From Vanessa cardui (taxonomy: Eukaryota > Arthropoda > Insecta > Lepidoptera > Nymphalidae): a stretch of DNA of 64,000 nt. Under the pieces are notes generated by a model. The model was not told where the DNA came from and did no database searches. It saw only the letters and a program-made list of their open reading frames with translations. The position numbers were made by a program, and so were the translations under genes. The DNA lies in contig NC_061129.1 in NCBI RefSeq assembly GCF_905220365.1, positions 2,232,803 through 2,296,802 on the forward strand, read 5' to 3'. Positions 26,534 through 39,620 of the stretch are shown piece by piece; position 1 is the stretch's first letter; the number at the start of each line of letters is the position of its first letter.

Positions 26534-26730
26534 ATATTAATATTATACATGTACAAGTAACTCTATATGTCTGTCGTTCTTTCACGACCAAACCGCTGAA
26601 TTTGATGAAATTTTGGTATGGAGCAAACTTGAACTCCAAAAATACACATAGGCTACTTTTTTGTCTAATACATGACAACCAACACTCAAAACGCAAACAA
26701 AGCCACGGGCGACAACCAGTACTCTTATAT
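26534..26730. repeat. Dispersed repeat family D (Helitron-like)
   Basis: Shares 'TCTGTCGTTCTTTCACGACC', 'AAACCGCTGAA', 'ATGAAATTTTGGTATG' and 'ATAGGCTAC' with copies at 23756-23950 and 38148-38320. The open frame here is not a gene. Confidence 0.6.
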
Positions 26731-27009
26731 ATGTATATTATTATATCTTTCACGTTGACAAGTATGCTTTAGTTCCGTGACACCTCATTCGAAAAACGCA
26801 TTTACAAACAGATTTCAACTCGGTACGATCATCTTTGAGTACTTTTACCATTGCGCCATTACAGATTGGTTTTGCATACATACGGAAAACTAAACGCAGT
26901 AAACATATTAACGCACTTAACTATGTCGCATTGGAATAAACACAAAAAGCTAATCTTAGTAGTCTGGCTTATGGATTAAAAAGTTTTTTAACTTAATTTC
27001 GCTTCGCTA

Positions 27010-27110
27010 CGCGGACGAGTAAATTGACCATCTGATGGTGATGGTGACCACTTAGGTCACTGCCGCCGATGATAGAAATATTCCTTACATTAAATCTATA
27101 TGCCCGATCA
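27010..27110 (+). repeat. Dispersed repeat family B, 5' part
   Basis: Contains GACGAGTAAATTGACCATCT then GATGGTGATGGTGACCACTT and ATATTCCTTACATTAAATC, the start of family B. Confidence 0.6.
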
Positions 27111-27484
27111 TATCGATGATCTCCGATTGTACGTATTCCAAAGAGTGCATCTCTAATAGCTAAATAATTTTTACAAAGATACTGTTAATATACTGGAACT
27201 ACCACCGGTTCGGAAAATGAAATATCCTGACCTGAAAAGAACCGACGAAATAAAATCAGAAAAAATATATTAATATTTTCAGTTCTTCATAATATATTAT
27301 ACAATTCCCTGCCATACAATTAAGTTAAATCTAAAACCTTTTTTATTTCCGCAAAAACGCTGTCAGTCATTTTAGTGACGTCACATTAATGTAAACAACA
27401 ATCGTGTATATATGACCGGCACTCATTCAGGTTTTAAATATTTTTGTTGGTGTTTTTTGAGAAAAAATTAATTACGATCGCTAC

Positions 27485-27572
27485 TGTTGGTGTGTAGCGC
27501 CTAATTTTACAAATGCTAGCATTAAGACTCCAGAAAAGTTATTTATCAAAGTGCCATATGATGTTGAAATAA
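27485..27572 (+). pseudogene. THAP-domain fragment, probably from a P-element-like transposon
   Basis: From 27491 the plus strand reads CVAPNFTNASIKTPEKLFIK VP, matching the start of a THAP zinc finger (C..P.C.N...K....K.F..FP) as found in P/THAP9-type transposases; the second Cys is replaced (NF). No longer open frame continues. TGACGTCAC lies on either side (27376 and 27588). Confidence 0.5.
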
Positions 27573-28382
27573 CAGTTTTTGCCTATCTGACGTCACACCT
27601 TGGCGGCTAGTGTTTTTGGTCACGTGAAATACAGACGATAATAGTAATAGGTGAATAGAAGAATTCAGCTGGGTTGGGCAGCGTTTGGGAAGTTACGTCG
27701 AATCTTAACATCGTCGATCCCACAGTGCATTAAGACGAAAGTATTCAACCAGTGGGTCTTACCTACAATTACGACTTTTAAAATATTTAAGTATAAAACA
27801 TACTAATTATACATATATTTTTATCCAATTTCGTAAATTATTTAATACATAAATCAATAATAATAATAATATCTTATTAGCCCCCTCATTGATACGCATT
27901 TCTTAAGGGTGTGTCTTGTGAGCACGGCTTAAAAGATCGCCATTATCAAGGAGGTGCCGTATCTCTTATCAAACAGTATGCGCACTGTTATCTCAAAGAA
28001 GTTAGAAATAACAATGTTAAATTTTAACGCACATAGTAACTCCATTAGGTATTTACGTTAATGATAACAGATATCTATACTGCTGTAAATAACTCAGATC
28101 ATTAATTTTTAATTGTAATACAAATAAGATTTAATAATATTCTATTTTTTTAACGTAAACAATTAATATAAGAGTTAATAAGTACTGACAGAATAACACG
28201 TTTTATTAAATATTTGTATAAAAAGTTCCTATATTGGCCGAATAATGTTGAGTCATGGTCATAAAAAAAATTACATGTCAAAACATTAAGTCTGTTTTCT
28301 TTTTGGATAGGATAAGGTCTCATTGAAGACGTAATACTAAAAAAAATTTAATACCTTCGATTATATTGTTTTATAATATAAT

Positions 28383-28560
28383 CATCATCATCTCTAACCA
28401 ATAACAATCAACAGCTGGACATAGGTATCTCCTAAACTGCGCCAAAGCTCCCGGCGGTCTGGTCCCACCACCTGCTTCAAGTTCTCGGTCTACTTGGCAA
28501 GGGGCATCCTACACTGCGTTTCTCGCAGTTCCCCGCTGTCACAACTATAGGACTTGTCTA
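28383..28560 (-). repeat. RTE-type LINE 3' end fragment
   Basis: The minus strand reads VGPDRRELWRSLGDTYVQL and ends in a GATGATGAT tail, a degraded relative of the 35759 fragment. Confidence 0.65.
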
Positions 28561-28598
28561 CTCAAATAGAAGACTGAAGCGGTCTTCAGTTTGAGTAG
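28558..28598. repeat. Imperfect hairpin beside an RTE fragment
   Basis: CTACTCAAA...TTTGAGTAG (9-bp arms) encloses GAAGAC...GTCTTC, separated by a 2-base mismatch, with a 7-base loop. It follows the LINE fragment 28383-28560 directly. Confidence 0.75.
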
Positions 28599-29484
28599 CA
28601 AGCAAGGTATGATGCTATGTTGGTAACTACAGTTCTTCACCGGATAACCTCATGATTGATTTTATCTTCTATCTTATATTCTATCTTTAAGATAATATTA
28701 TAAATAATAGTATAATTAAATGAAAAGTATTTGTTTCAATCGATTTTGTAAACCGCTTTTTTCTAAACATGACAACTATTTATAATAAACCGAATACTAC
28801 CTAATGAATTATTTATAAGCACTTGTTTATTTTAAACGGTTCAATTTTAGATCATCATTCCATGTAATATATTTAAACCCTTTTAAATTTTGCTCAATTT
28901 CCAGTAGGTACTAATCTAGATTCGTCTATTTTATAAACTTTTTTGCAAATTATATATATTCATAGAAAAACAAAAAGGTTTTATAATATTTAAATCGAAC
29001 GACAGAATGTTATTTTCTTGCCCTTATTGCGTACTATTTCGTGGTATAAAAAGGTTAAAAGTCAGCCTATAAAAAAGAGCAGCACAAAGGGCTACATTAT
29101 CTCATCTCGCTTACTAGCGACATTATCTAGGCAGCATTAGGGTTACATTTGATACTTGAGAGGTTGGTAGGTGTGGTTTTACACACACAAACATACAAAT
29201 AGCCTCGTGACAGTACTTTACATATATTCTTATAACACAAAGACAAATAAGAAATAAGTTCAATGCATATTTAGTACTGCAAAGTAAATTTTAAACTGAC
29301 AATGTTATAATTAATAAAAGGAAGTCCTAAATGCTTAAAAATAGACAAAAATACCCTGAAAACATGATACCATTGACCAATTAAAATAGCATTTACTACG
29401 TACAAATAACAACAAAGCCGAGCCGGTTCCATGAAACGCAGTAGATTCAAGTGCAAGATCAGGGGATCGATCCAAGTTCAAGGG

Positions 29485-29590
29485 TGATGCGCGCGCCGTC
29501 CTCTGACGTCAGCCATTCATGGGTCCCGCGCGCTCGATACCGCGCCTTCGCCCCCACGGCCCGCGTCCTCGCTCAATGTCGAGCGATCAT
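29485..29590. promoter_or_regulatory. GC-rich island with CRE palindrome
   Basis: About 100 bases of CG-rich DNA (several GCGCGC and CCGCG words) in very AT-rich surroundings, with TGACGTCA at 29504-29511. It could be a small promoter or enhancer; no exon is evident. Confidence 0.4.
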
Positions 29591-30189
29591 GTTACGGGAA
29601 TCCAGCGTCTTTCACACCCACAACATATTTACAATCAAGCTATTAATAGCATAACCATCGATATATAGCTAAAAAATGGAATATTCAGAATATTAAACTT
29701 ATTGTAAAACATCATTATGACAATTGGTAAAGACTGGCTTCTTCTCAGGTCTGAAGTATTTATTTATATCGATCGTAGATCATATCAATAAGAAAGTGCG
29801 ACACATTATACATGTTTTATATTACATATATTATTATTCCTTTTTTATTTTATTACGGGGAATGTTGTTTTCAGCTCAAATGATAAACTTCACCACGATT
29901 CTATAAGAATTCACGTTCTATATCACTCGTGAAATTTTGACAGTCGATTTACAGTGATACGCCGATTTGACACTTTTATATCACATACATTTTATAATTA
30001 TCAAAGTCAATATCGCATAACACATCCTGACATTTCAAGCTCGTGTTCTGTTGTGAGATACAAGTGCCCTCTTACAGAATACCTAGAGGTATCTAAAATA
30101 AAAGTTAAACCCATAACTATATTCAAATATTTTTATATAGTTATAATGGAATAGGCGTTTGTTTTCTGTTTTCTTTGCTTTTTTTTAGG

Positions 30190-30310
30190 TTGTTTGTTAA
30201 AGGCTCCAGAGTTCAACTTATCAGGAATAATAGACGCAGGCAGGTTGTTCAAAATCTTGGCGACTCTCAACAAAAACGAGCTGTCAAACCGTTTAGTTCC
30301 ATAGTATAAC
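30190..30310 (-). repeat. LINE ORF2 C-terminal fragment
   Basis: The minus strand reads TKRFDSSFLLRVAKILNNLP then ASIIPDKLNSGAFNKQ, resembling the C-terminal 'F..R....WN.LP....' block of LINE ORF2. The rest is too degraded to place. Confidence 0.55.
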
Positions 30311-31254
30311 ATTTAGTTAATGTAGTTAGGTTTTTTATAATTCAAAAAACGAATATCTCTCGAAATGTCTACAGACTTCGCTTCGAACTTGGACCACTAT
30401 ATGAACACAAAGATTGAAGCACCAATGCTGAGGAGGGATTTACTAAGATGCGAAAAAAAAAGTTTAAAAATACTTTTTTGCTATTTTTTTTACGTTTTAC
30501 ACGAACGACTTGTCATGTTTATGGTTTAACATTCGTCAAACAAAACTGATATTTTTTTTTGTTATTTGTAAAATTAAATCACATCGAAACAAAATTATTG
30601 TTTGTTATTTAAATATAAACCATTGATTCATTTTTAATACTCCATTTGTTTCGTACATTCAGCTTGACATTTTGTAGCATTTTGTATTTAGCCCAATTTT
30701 TACAATGACAAAATAATCTCCAGTTCAAAAATGACTTTTGATTTCCTAAAGACGGAGACAAAGAAAAATTACAACAGAAAGGCATAGCAACAAGTTTACA
30801 GAAGGCATCAACTAAGAAAATAACTCAGTCGAAAAAAGATGAATATACAATTCCTTTGTCTCTAATCGAAAATGTACAAAAAAGTCAAGTTCAAAGAATC
30901 TTATTTGATATTTATTATTATATTTCCAAAACTGAACAATTTTACAAAAAACATTTTTTACGTATGTGTATCTTAAATAACATTTCTACCAGAATTAATT
31001 TAAATTAAACATAAAAATTGAACTAAAAATAAACTTTGAAGAACTCCGCATTGACCCAATAATTTCGAACTTTCAACCACTTCTTGGCAATTAAAAAAAA
31101 AAACGTTACAACTGCAACTCTTCGTGAAGGTTCCATTTCAAACCGTTATAGAAACGCTCAAATGAAATCGAGCTTAAAATACTTTCAACCATAGAACTTT
31201 TCATTTCATCTTTCCCTTCAACAAATAGCGAAAATTATTTTCATTCGTATATCC

Positions 31255-31385
31255 TCTCATTTCGCTGACCGACCCGTATCACCCCCACCCCACCCCTTGT
31301 GTACCCGCGTAGGCGCCTGACGTCATTCAACTTGACATTCGTTCGTATCGATCGCTCCCCGCCGTGTTTACGGTGAGCAAGAGCC
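31255..31385. promoter_or_regulatory. GC-rich island with CRE palindrome
   Basis: Contains CCCCCACCCCACCCC, GTACCCGCGTAGGCGCC and TGACGTCA at 31318-31325. No coding match in the overlapping open frame. Confidence 0.4.
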
Positions 31386-33104
31386 TGAATGGAACATTGT
31401 CGAGATCCAATTGATACAGATTTTATCACTGGACTTGATACACCTAATTATATTCGAAATCGTTCATAATTGCTCCTATTATATTGGTAATAATGACTAG
31501 TTAAGTCAATAAACGATTATTATTTTTAGGCTGAAAGATTTTAATTCGACACATAAATGCTACGAAAAAAAAAACAAAAGAAGATTAGTAGTATTCCTTT
31601 TTTAAAACTTAAAGATTACATTTTTATTTATCAGGTTGAACAGAGTTCACAGCCTTGATGGGGTTCACAGTTAATCGCAATGCCGCTTTCTGTAAGGCGA
31701 ATACTTCTCGAAGTAGGCGTTGTTCCGAAAAGCTCATACGACAGCTTTTCTTGTAATTTCGAATCTTTCGAAAATATTTTGAATAATTAAAAACTAACAT
31801 GGAAATAAAATTGGGGCAGATTTCATGTTTGATGTCAAATCTGAAAACAAATATTTTATATTTCTCGCGATTATTGTAATAAATACAGATCTTAGATGAC
31901 TTACATCTTACGTAACTTGTAGATCTTAAAAAGGCATTTTTGTTCAATACAACTTTCGTGTGTCGTTTCGTCGTTTCTAACAAAAAATCCCAACGCAAAT
32001 AACCCGACCATTGTAAGGAAATCATGTCAAACTTATCAATAACTTATTAATATTTGTGAGTTGTGCTTCATTAATAATTGTGAGTAATCTTATAGGATGG
32101 ATTTCTTAGTTCTTTTTTTTCAATTTTTACCTTTTATTTATATATTTTTGTTGCTTTTATCTATATCAAAACCTTATATATACCTAAAACTTCCTTATGA
32201 ATTCCTCTGTCTATTCGTGAAAACCGCATGAAAATCAATTCAGCATCTTTGGAGTTTATCGCGAACGTACAGAGCGTGCGAGTTTGTTTTATAATATGTA
32301 GTGATTTATAGTTTTCAAATAAATATAAGCATGATATAGATATTTTGTTTTGTATTTAAATACAATTGTAACGAAGGATATATTTAGATGTCTTTTAAGT
32401 GTCTCCTCATCCGTGAGTCGAAGAAGTGTATTTTCTTCAACACCCACGTCCTGTAAAAAGAGATTTGGGTCGCCTCCACCCACTTTTTATTTCATGACAA
32501 TATTTCTAGGATAATAATTTGTTTTTTTTGTTTTCTACCAATGTAAATTTATATTGTTTCAGTATTCTGTGGTTACAACAGATTAATTATCTGTAATGAA
32601 TGAATACAGATAATTATAAAAAATAAATGACAGTGACATTTTAAATTGGCGGTAAATTTTTAATTCCATTTTCGTTTAAACATAGTGGACATCATCTTCA
32701 TTTATCTTTTATTGAAATTACTTTACGTAAAAACTAAAACCTAAAAATGTATTTATAAATGTATGTATTACTTTCTTGGTAGGATAGGTATATAGGGTGA
32801 TTTCAGTAGTTGTACATGTAGTATAAACACTTTTTTTCATATTACTTTCGTAGAATATCAAAACTGTGATACCTTAACAATAAACGAACACAATTATAAT
32901 GATGATTCAAAAATGTTTATGAAAGTCAAATAAAAGGTATTGTATGTTACAATATTATAGAATATGTTTTTCATCGAAAATATTAATAACGTACGTATAT
33001 AACACGTACAGAAAATATGTTTAACTTTTAACTGATATTATCGTTTTTGCATTAAAAACCCACAAGGTTAACTTTAACCGGGAGTTCAAACGTAGCATGT
33101 AGTA

Positions 33105-33175
33105 ACCCCTACCGTGACCTTTTGCGACCTTTGCCTCCACTCGCCGACCCGTGACGTAAACGCCTTCAGCGGCCG
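33105..33175. promoter_or_regulatory. GC-rich module with nuclear-receptor-like half-sites and CRE-like site
   Basis: TGACCTTTTGCGACCTTTG then CCTC, with GTGACGTAAA at 33151. Parallels 35440-35500 in order and spacing. AAGGTCA-type half-sites are bound by nuclear receptors (family knowledge); binding here is inference. Confidence 0.4.
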
Positions 33176-34211
33176 AGCTTACTTCACATGCAGTATCAAG
33201 GAACTATGTTGTTATTAAATACGATTTAAGTTACTCATATTAAAAAATACAATAAAAAAATACTATTACTCATATAAACTTAAAAAGTCTTCTTTTTAAA
33301 TACCTATATGCTTATTTTTATTTACACTAGTTGATCTCCCGCGATACTTCGGGTTTATTTCAAAGAAATTTTTGGAAAATTCTAAATCATGATAGATTAT
33401 GTTTAGATTTCATATCATTGTAAACTGCAAGTCTATATCGATATTTGACGTCAAAATTTATGAAATGAGTCGAAAACAATTAATTTTTTTCTACGTTTTT
33501 AATTTTTCCCCATATAGTTGTCATACAACTTTCTTCCGATCTTTAAAATTTATTATTTGATAAGTTGTTACGATTTAGTAAATTGCATTCAAGAATCCTC
33601 TTTAATTTTCTGCACATCTACGGCTTGGGCTCTTTAAAATGATTTTTTTTGATGTGTGAAGTATTGATGTTGGCCCTACTGGCCTTTGCAGCGTCACCGG
33701 ACTTTCAGACGAGTACTAATGTCCTCAGCCCTGAGGTTTAAAATATGACCATATTCCATAACTGACTTTATATGCAGCTATCATCCCATAGTTACTGAGA
33801 CAAACTCGGCTCATCGTATTGATACATAAGTTTAGTTTTTATGAATTTCGTACGCTAATAAAAGAAAATGTGTGGCGTGCATCCTGTAAAATTTTACAAG
33901 CCCCACCCATTAGTAACACAGAAAAGTAGTAACCGCCACCAATGTCCCGCAGCTCATAAGCTCTTCTACTTATAAACAGATCCTCCTCCTTAAGTCTTTT
34001 ATTTATAATATGTTTAGATGAACGACTAAGCCGATCACCAGATTTTAAGCAGTCACCACTACCATGGTAATAGACACTGCCATGGTAAATAATTATTCGC
34101 CAATGCGCCACTGATCGGTCGGTCATTGGCGCATTAGCGCATGATAATTTGCTAATATTTCTAGGTTATAACTCTTATATGATGACGTAATTATTTTTTA
34201 ATTATATTAAT

Positions 34212-34320
34212 AGGCCGTCGGGCATAGAGGCTACTTAATGATAAGCAGTTAACACCGCCCTTTAAGAGAGATTAACCATTCTATACATCGCCAAGGCGCG
34301 AGCTGTGAGAAGTAAAATAT
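34212..34320 (+). repeat. Dispersed repeat family B, 5' part
   Basis: Reads GGCTACTTAATGATAAGCAG, AACACCGCCCTTTAAGAG and CTATACATCGCCAAGGCGC, a diverged family B start. Confidence 0.6.
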
Positions 34321-34931
34321 TATTTTTACCTGTACCTCACTGACTCACTCACCCCTTAATAGTAATACAATAATACTAAGTAATGTTATGCGATAGAATT
34401 TATTATGAATGAATGGAATTCACCCAGGCGAGCTAAAAGTATAAATACATGTGAATCATCATCAATATATCTATACTTGTAATTAATTTCAGGTGTCACT
34501 AGTTCAGTGGTAAATGGGCTGCTTAGTGTAAGCGACGCAGGTTTGATTCTCCTAACAAAAGTCCCTGCTCCTAATATCATAATGCCGAATTAGTCATTTC
34601 ATTTTTTTTAACAAAAAGTAAATTAACTGCTATAAGTACACTGCAGACCCATAGACGCAATAGATGAATACAGTTTACTGGTCGTCTAAAGCGCAATAAA
34701 GTTATAATCATTACATAGTACCTATAAAACAAAGTCGCTTACCATCGTCTGTCCTATGTTATGCTTAGATTTTTAAAATTACGCAACGGATTTTGATGCG
34801 ATCTTTTTAATAGATAGATTGTTTCAAGAGGAAGATTTATGTGTATAATACATACAAAATAAATTAGAGGATGACTGAAAAAGTGAAGATTGTAAGACAT
34901 TGCATATGTAGTATATTTAGTATCAGCATTG

Positions 34932-35310
34932 CAAATCAAATCAAATCAAAATAAACTTTATTCAAGTAGGCTTTTACAAGCACTTTTAAATCATCATTTT
35001 ACAATTAAGTGAAGCTACCACCTGTTCGGAAACTAGATTCTACCGAGAAGAACCGGCAAGAAACTCAGTAGTTACTCTTTTTTTAACATTTAAAAAATAC
35101 AATGTCTTGTTAGTTAAATACAATTATTTAAATAATATATCCTGCTTGGAAGTCAACAGGTATTAGCTCTTTTATCATCTATAAAATATTGTATTGAATA
35201 ATATGCTTTTTCTACCAATGTATTTTTTACAAACGATTTGAATTTACTAAACGGCAAAGTTAAAAATATGTGCGGAATTTTATTATGCTATCGTACGAAG
35301 CCGGGGCTGG
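34932..35310 (-). repeat. RTE-like LINE 3' UTR (family C), (TTTGA)n tail
   Basis: Starts with repeated AATCA units, then AATAAACTTTATTCAAGTAG, AGCTACCACCTGTTCGGAAA and GAGAAGAACCGGCAAGAAAC. The pentamer run is the tail of a minus-strand element. A second copy is at 51208. Confidence 0.75.
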
Positions 35311-35439
35311 TCGCTAATAATACATATTATTCCTTTAGTATTCTTTAACTCGCCAATAATCTCACTATAAATAAAATATTTTTACAAATATTAATAAATT
35401 TTGTTGCCACTAAATAAATAGTTTCCTACAACACTTTAT

Positions 35440-35515
35440 ATCCCTAATGACCTTTCTCGACTTTGACCTCGCCTCCTGTGACGTCAGCCGGTCGCTTCGC
35501 GTCTGGAATATTAGC
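35440..35515. promoter_or_regulatory. GC-rich module with nuclear-receptor-like half-sites and CRE site
   Basis: TGACCTTTCTCGACTTTGAC then CTC, with TGACGTCAGCC at 35479. The block resembles 33115-33138 with few mismatches. Confidence 0.4.
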
Positions 35516-35758
35516 CAATGAAAGACCCTCATTCCTAGACCCTAGTTCGTTGATAAAAATAAATGTCACACCTTTGTTTTGTTAATTGAACCTTTGTTAA
35601 CTTCAATTATATGTATTCTACATATATGTAATTAAATTTAAAAATCTCAAAATACGTTTTTCATCTGTCATAATATATATAAACACACACATGCCACATA
35701 AATATATATAAAATGATACCTATATCTTTTTTAATTATTAATTTATCATAGTATATTG

Positions 35759-35890
35759 TGGAGTGACGATATACGCAAGACGGCAGGCAGGAGCTGGATG
35801 CGAGTAGCCGGAGAAAGACCACAGTGGCGTGCACTTAGAGAGGCCTATGTCCAACAGTGGACAAAAACGGACTGATTATGTGATGTGGTG
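35759..35890 (+). repeat. RTE-type LINE ORF2 C-terminus
   Basis: Reads WSDDIRKTAGRSWMRVAGER then PQWRALREAYVQQWTKTD and a stop at 35873-35875, the conserved end of RTE-clade reverse-transcriptase proteins. 5'-truncated. Confidence 0.82.
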
Positions 35891-37534
35891 TGATATTGTA
35901 ACATCCTTAGTACATAAATAAAGTAAAAAAGGTAAAAAATAATAATCATATATTACATTTGAAATTTCATCAATTAAATTTTAATATGGCAACACAGCGT
36001 ACATCGAATGGCTAAAAATGTTTTTGTTTTGTGCTATGGAGTAGGTGATGAAAATATTTTTGAAAATTATTAACGGGATAGTAAATAAGAAAATAGAATA
36101 ATAAATATTGTATGGAAGTTTATTTTAGAAGTATGGAAATCGGTGTTGGAACTTATTTTAAGCGATTTCATGTATCAACAGTTTCGGAAAATCACCTGAG
36201 GGAATGAAATTAAGAATGATATTTTTTTTCTGTGAACAAAGAAGTTCAGTAATCTCTTAAGTCTACTTGTTTACTTAGTTTTTTTCCTCATCACATTTGG
36301 GAAAAGTCAGATGGGTCCTGAGACTATCAATGAGAGTCACAATAAAAACACGCCAAGCTTAAAATAACACCACATAATAAATGAACGACTAACTACAGAT
36401 AACAACAATTAGATTAACAAACAAAATATTGAAAAGAAAACATTCAGAAACAAAGTATCACTACAATCAAATACATTTTTATTAAATACATACATCAAAT
36501 ACAACAAGCATTTAGGCAACGTATAAAAACTTGGCATAATTTTCGTAATATACGAATTCAAAACATTGCTAAATCCTCGAGTAAGGCGGGGTCGGCGACG
36601 CGCCAACGAAACCGGTTTCCGCTGGTTCAACATGCACAATATATGTAAAATAATATATTTGCATTAGTATATTTCTTTAGTATCGTTGAACACGTTGTTT
36701 CAAGTTCCTTAACCCTTGATACGTCATAACGACTGCTTTTTAAGGCGTCATGCCGCAGTGTTTCTATTATGGCAACAATGATTTGTAGCGTTATGTGCTT
36801 CGCGTTGAAATATTGTTATTTTAACTTTAAATATAAAAGAATATTCATTTGTATTTTTTTTTCTTTTAAAATTAGTCACAAGTCTTAAAATCATTGTACT
36901 CACAGATTAAATAATATAAATTTACTTGAATAGATAGGAAACATTATAGTTCTAAAAATTTAATTTTGTGTATTTTATCTACCACATTGGTTACTTTATT
37001 TATCTTTACAAATTAAAACTACTATATAATATTCATGTTATAACAAGACTAGCATTGAAATTTTAATAATTGTATCGAATATCATACGTGAATCACTAAA
37101 TTCGGCAAGGTTGTTTAGTGTCTAACCTTGCACCATCTGTCATATATTTACGAAAAAAAATAACCTTTGCTCTACTACTTAATACGTCAGACTTCTTCCT
37201 AAATGACACAGCACAGGTGAAGAGTAATCTGTGACATCATTTCAATATTGTCACAAGATTTCTAGCGACAAAAATGTTTGTTTATTTTTACATACGTAGC
37301 AGATTAAATTAAACGTGTTCTTGGCAGACAAGATTAACATCTATTTCGATCTGGACTTTGTCCGTTACTGTTTTGGGTGGCGCTAGAAAATTCTATATCC
37401 ATGTGTCGGCTGAGTACTGGCTGGTCTTTGCACCGTGACGATAAATATAATGTCTGTATGACAGCTAATTTCAGTCACGTTTAGTGAAATCCATCGTAAT
37501 TCGAAGAAAATAATCGAAAATTGATAGTAGACGT

Positions 37535-37745
37535 AGTTCTTAATGTCTGGGCATTTAAAACTCATTATATATTCTATGCCAAACAGCAATACTTCAGTAT
37601 TATTGTTGTCCAGATTGAAGGATGAATAAAACAGTGTAACTACAGGCACAAGGAACATAACTTATAAAGTCACAAGCTCATAAGGTTGGCAGTACATTGT
37701 GATGTAAGGAGTGGTTGATATTTCTTTACGCACATGTCTATGGGC
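37535..37745 (-). repeat. Dispersed repeat family B, degraded
   Basis: Inverse copy with GTAACTACAGGCACAAGGAA, AAGGTTGGCAGTACATTG and a CACATGTCTATGGGCGAT end. Confidence 0.7.
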
Positions 37746-38147
37746 GATTTTAAAAACTTAACATCAAGTAATCCTCCTACTTCTCTCTTTCCACCTCACT
37801 CGACATTCAGTGAAGTTTTACGAAGACTTTAAATTCGACCATTGTATGATGTCTAAGATTTTGTGGATCTTTTGATTACACTGACTTAATGACCACTCTA
37901 ACTATAGCCCTACAAAGTATTTATATATAACGACCGTATATAAGTATATAGGTAGTACCCGTCTAGGGATGACTACAGTACGCTCTAACATCGGAAACAT
38001 TAGAAAAAAGAATATAAATAAAAATAAAAAAGTTAAAATACTCTTTGTTAAGCGTTATCTGTTTGATTTTGAAAGCAATTTTTACAATACAACATTATTT
38101 TTTTAAATTGAATTAACAAGAGACAACTTGAGCATATTTAATAATCT

Positions 38148-38320
38148 ATATTATAATATAATAAATGTGAAAGTCATTCTGTCTGTCGCTCTTTCACGAC
38201 CAAATCGCTGAACCGAATTTCATGAAATTGGGTACGAAGCCACTACGAACTGCAAGAGAGGATATAGGCTATTTTTTTGCCTAACACATGACAACCAACA
38301 CCCAAAAACGATTACAAGTC
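38148..38320. repeat. Dispersed repeat family D (Helitron-like)
   Basis: Contains TCTGTCGCTCTTTCACGACC, AAATCGCTGAACCGAATTTC and ATAGGCTATTTTTTTGCCTA, the third copy of the family. Confidence 0.6.
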
Positions 38321-38464
38321 CTTTATAATTGAAATATAATCGTGCCATGAAAACTATAAACTAATATTTCTAAAAATCTATAATCGGACAAATAATGCTC
38401 ATTGCTCGCAGTATAATATGTCCGATTATAGCGAATATCGCACGCATGTGTAGCCCGTCACTAA

Positions 38465-38509
38465 CAGTCGTCTCGCGTCCGTCTCGTCGCGTGACTTCCA
38501 TGACGTCAA
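38465..38509. promoter_or_regulatory. GC-rich CRE module, copy 1 of duplicated pair
   Basis: CAGTCGTCTCGCGTCCGTC leads to TCGTCGCGTGACTTCCATGA and CGTCAA. The last 26 bases match 39640-39662 apart from a 3-base gap. TGACGTCA at 38501-38508 is the CREB/ATF consensus. Regulatory role is inferred. Confidence 0.5.
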
Positions 38510-39620
38510 ATCTTTACATAAAACAAATATAATATTTAATATACGAAAAAAACAGTACTGTCTACCTAAAATAATGCAATTTGAAAAATATATTTTAAAA
38601 TAAAATAAGTACGGACTTTTGATAATGAAAAATTGTTATTTTTTAATATTGCATTGTTTTTTAATACCTGCTTCAGATTTTATATACAAAAGTAATAACA
38701 TTTACTATAATAATTATAACAAGATAGCAACGCTAAACTTTATTACGTAATACGTTTGACGTATCCAAGGTGCGAAATAGACAAAATTGTACTAAATAGC
38801 CGTACTTTTATCTAATATATTTACATATTATTATTATTCACCCGTTAGATCCGTTACTAATAACTGTAATTTTTAATATTGTATAAGTATATCTGAATGT
38901 TGATTAAAAACAAAAGGTTTTTGTTTTTAATTTCAGACCATAATTTTATTTGCATACAACAAAACAATGATTATATAATACTGTCAATTATATTTTAATG
39001 CAGATTATAAAACAAATGGCTGATTGGGCGCGCGCATTATCGTTAAATAACCTTACTATACAACATCAATAGACCATGTTAACTCCTGTAGTGCGAAACG
39101 CGTCTTTTTGTGAATACGTCAAAACTGCTGTCACTTTCATTATTAATTATTGGAAATTAGTATTGAATTGCGTTACTTTTATTTTATTACTTTTTTATAA
39201 AATTATTAACAAATCACCTAAGTGCACATTTTTTAGTTTTAAAACGAGAATTCTCATAGTTTTTATTCAACTGCACCGGTTACTTAAGACGTTTGAATGG
39301 AAATATATAATCACTACAAAAGCTAGTTCTGCCCAAACGATCAAACTGAAACTATGTACAATTACACATCCTTGTGCTGACTTCAATACTATATAGTATA
39401 TAATTTATTCCATTCCGTTTAGTACCTACACTGAATAAAAAAAGTGTGTCGTTTAAATATATTTAACATTTAAACATCATTTAGTTATTGGTCCTCATCG
39501 TAAAGTAAAAACGGCAATTTATTTTTATCAGAATTTCAGCAAACGGAAAAGACCTCGTAATATTAGTTTGATTATGCATAATATTATAATTCGTGAAGCC
39601 CACGTGCGCCGTGCCACCGG

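Noticed and set aside
31624..32025. 133-codon open frame on the minus strand
   Set aside because: No domain I recognise, no codon-bias change from the flanks and no splice context. The end (REVFALQKAALRLTVN) faintly recalls LINE ORF2 but not enough to call.
33839..34126. 95-codon open frame on the minus strand
   Set aside because: No known domain. The stretch contains repeated CCATGGTAATAGACACTGCC-like words suggestive of a degraded repeat.
39076..39396. 106-codon open frame on the plus strand
   Set aside because: Hydrophobic, AT-driven composition with no recognisable family; likely chance.
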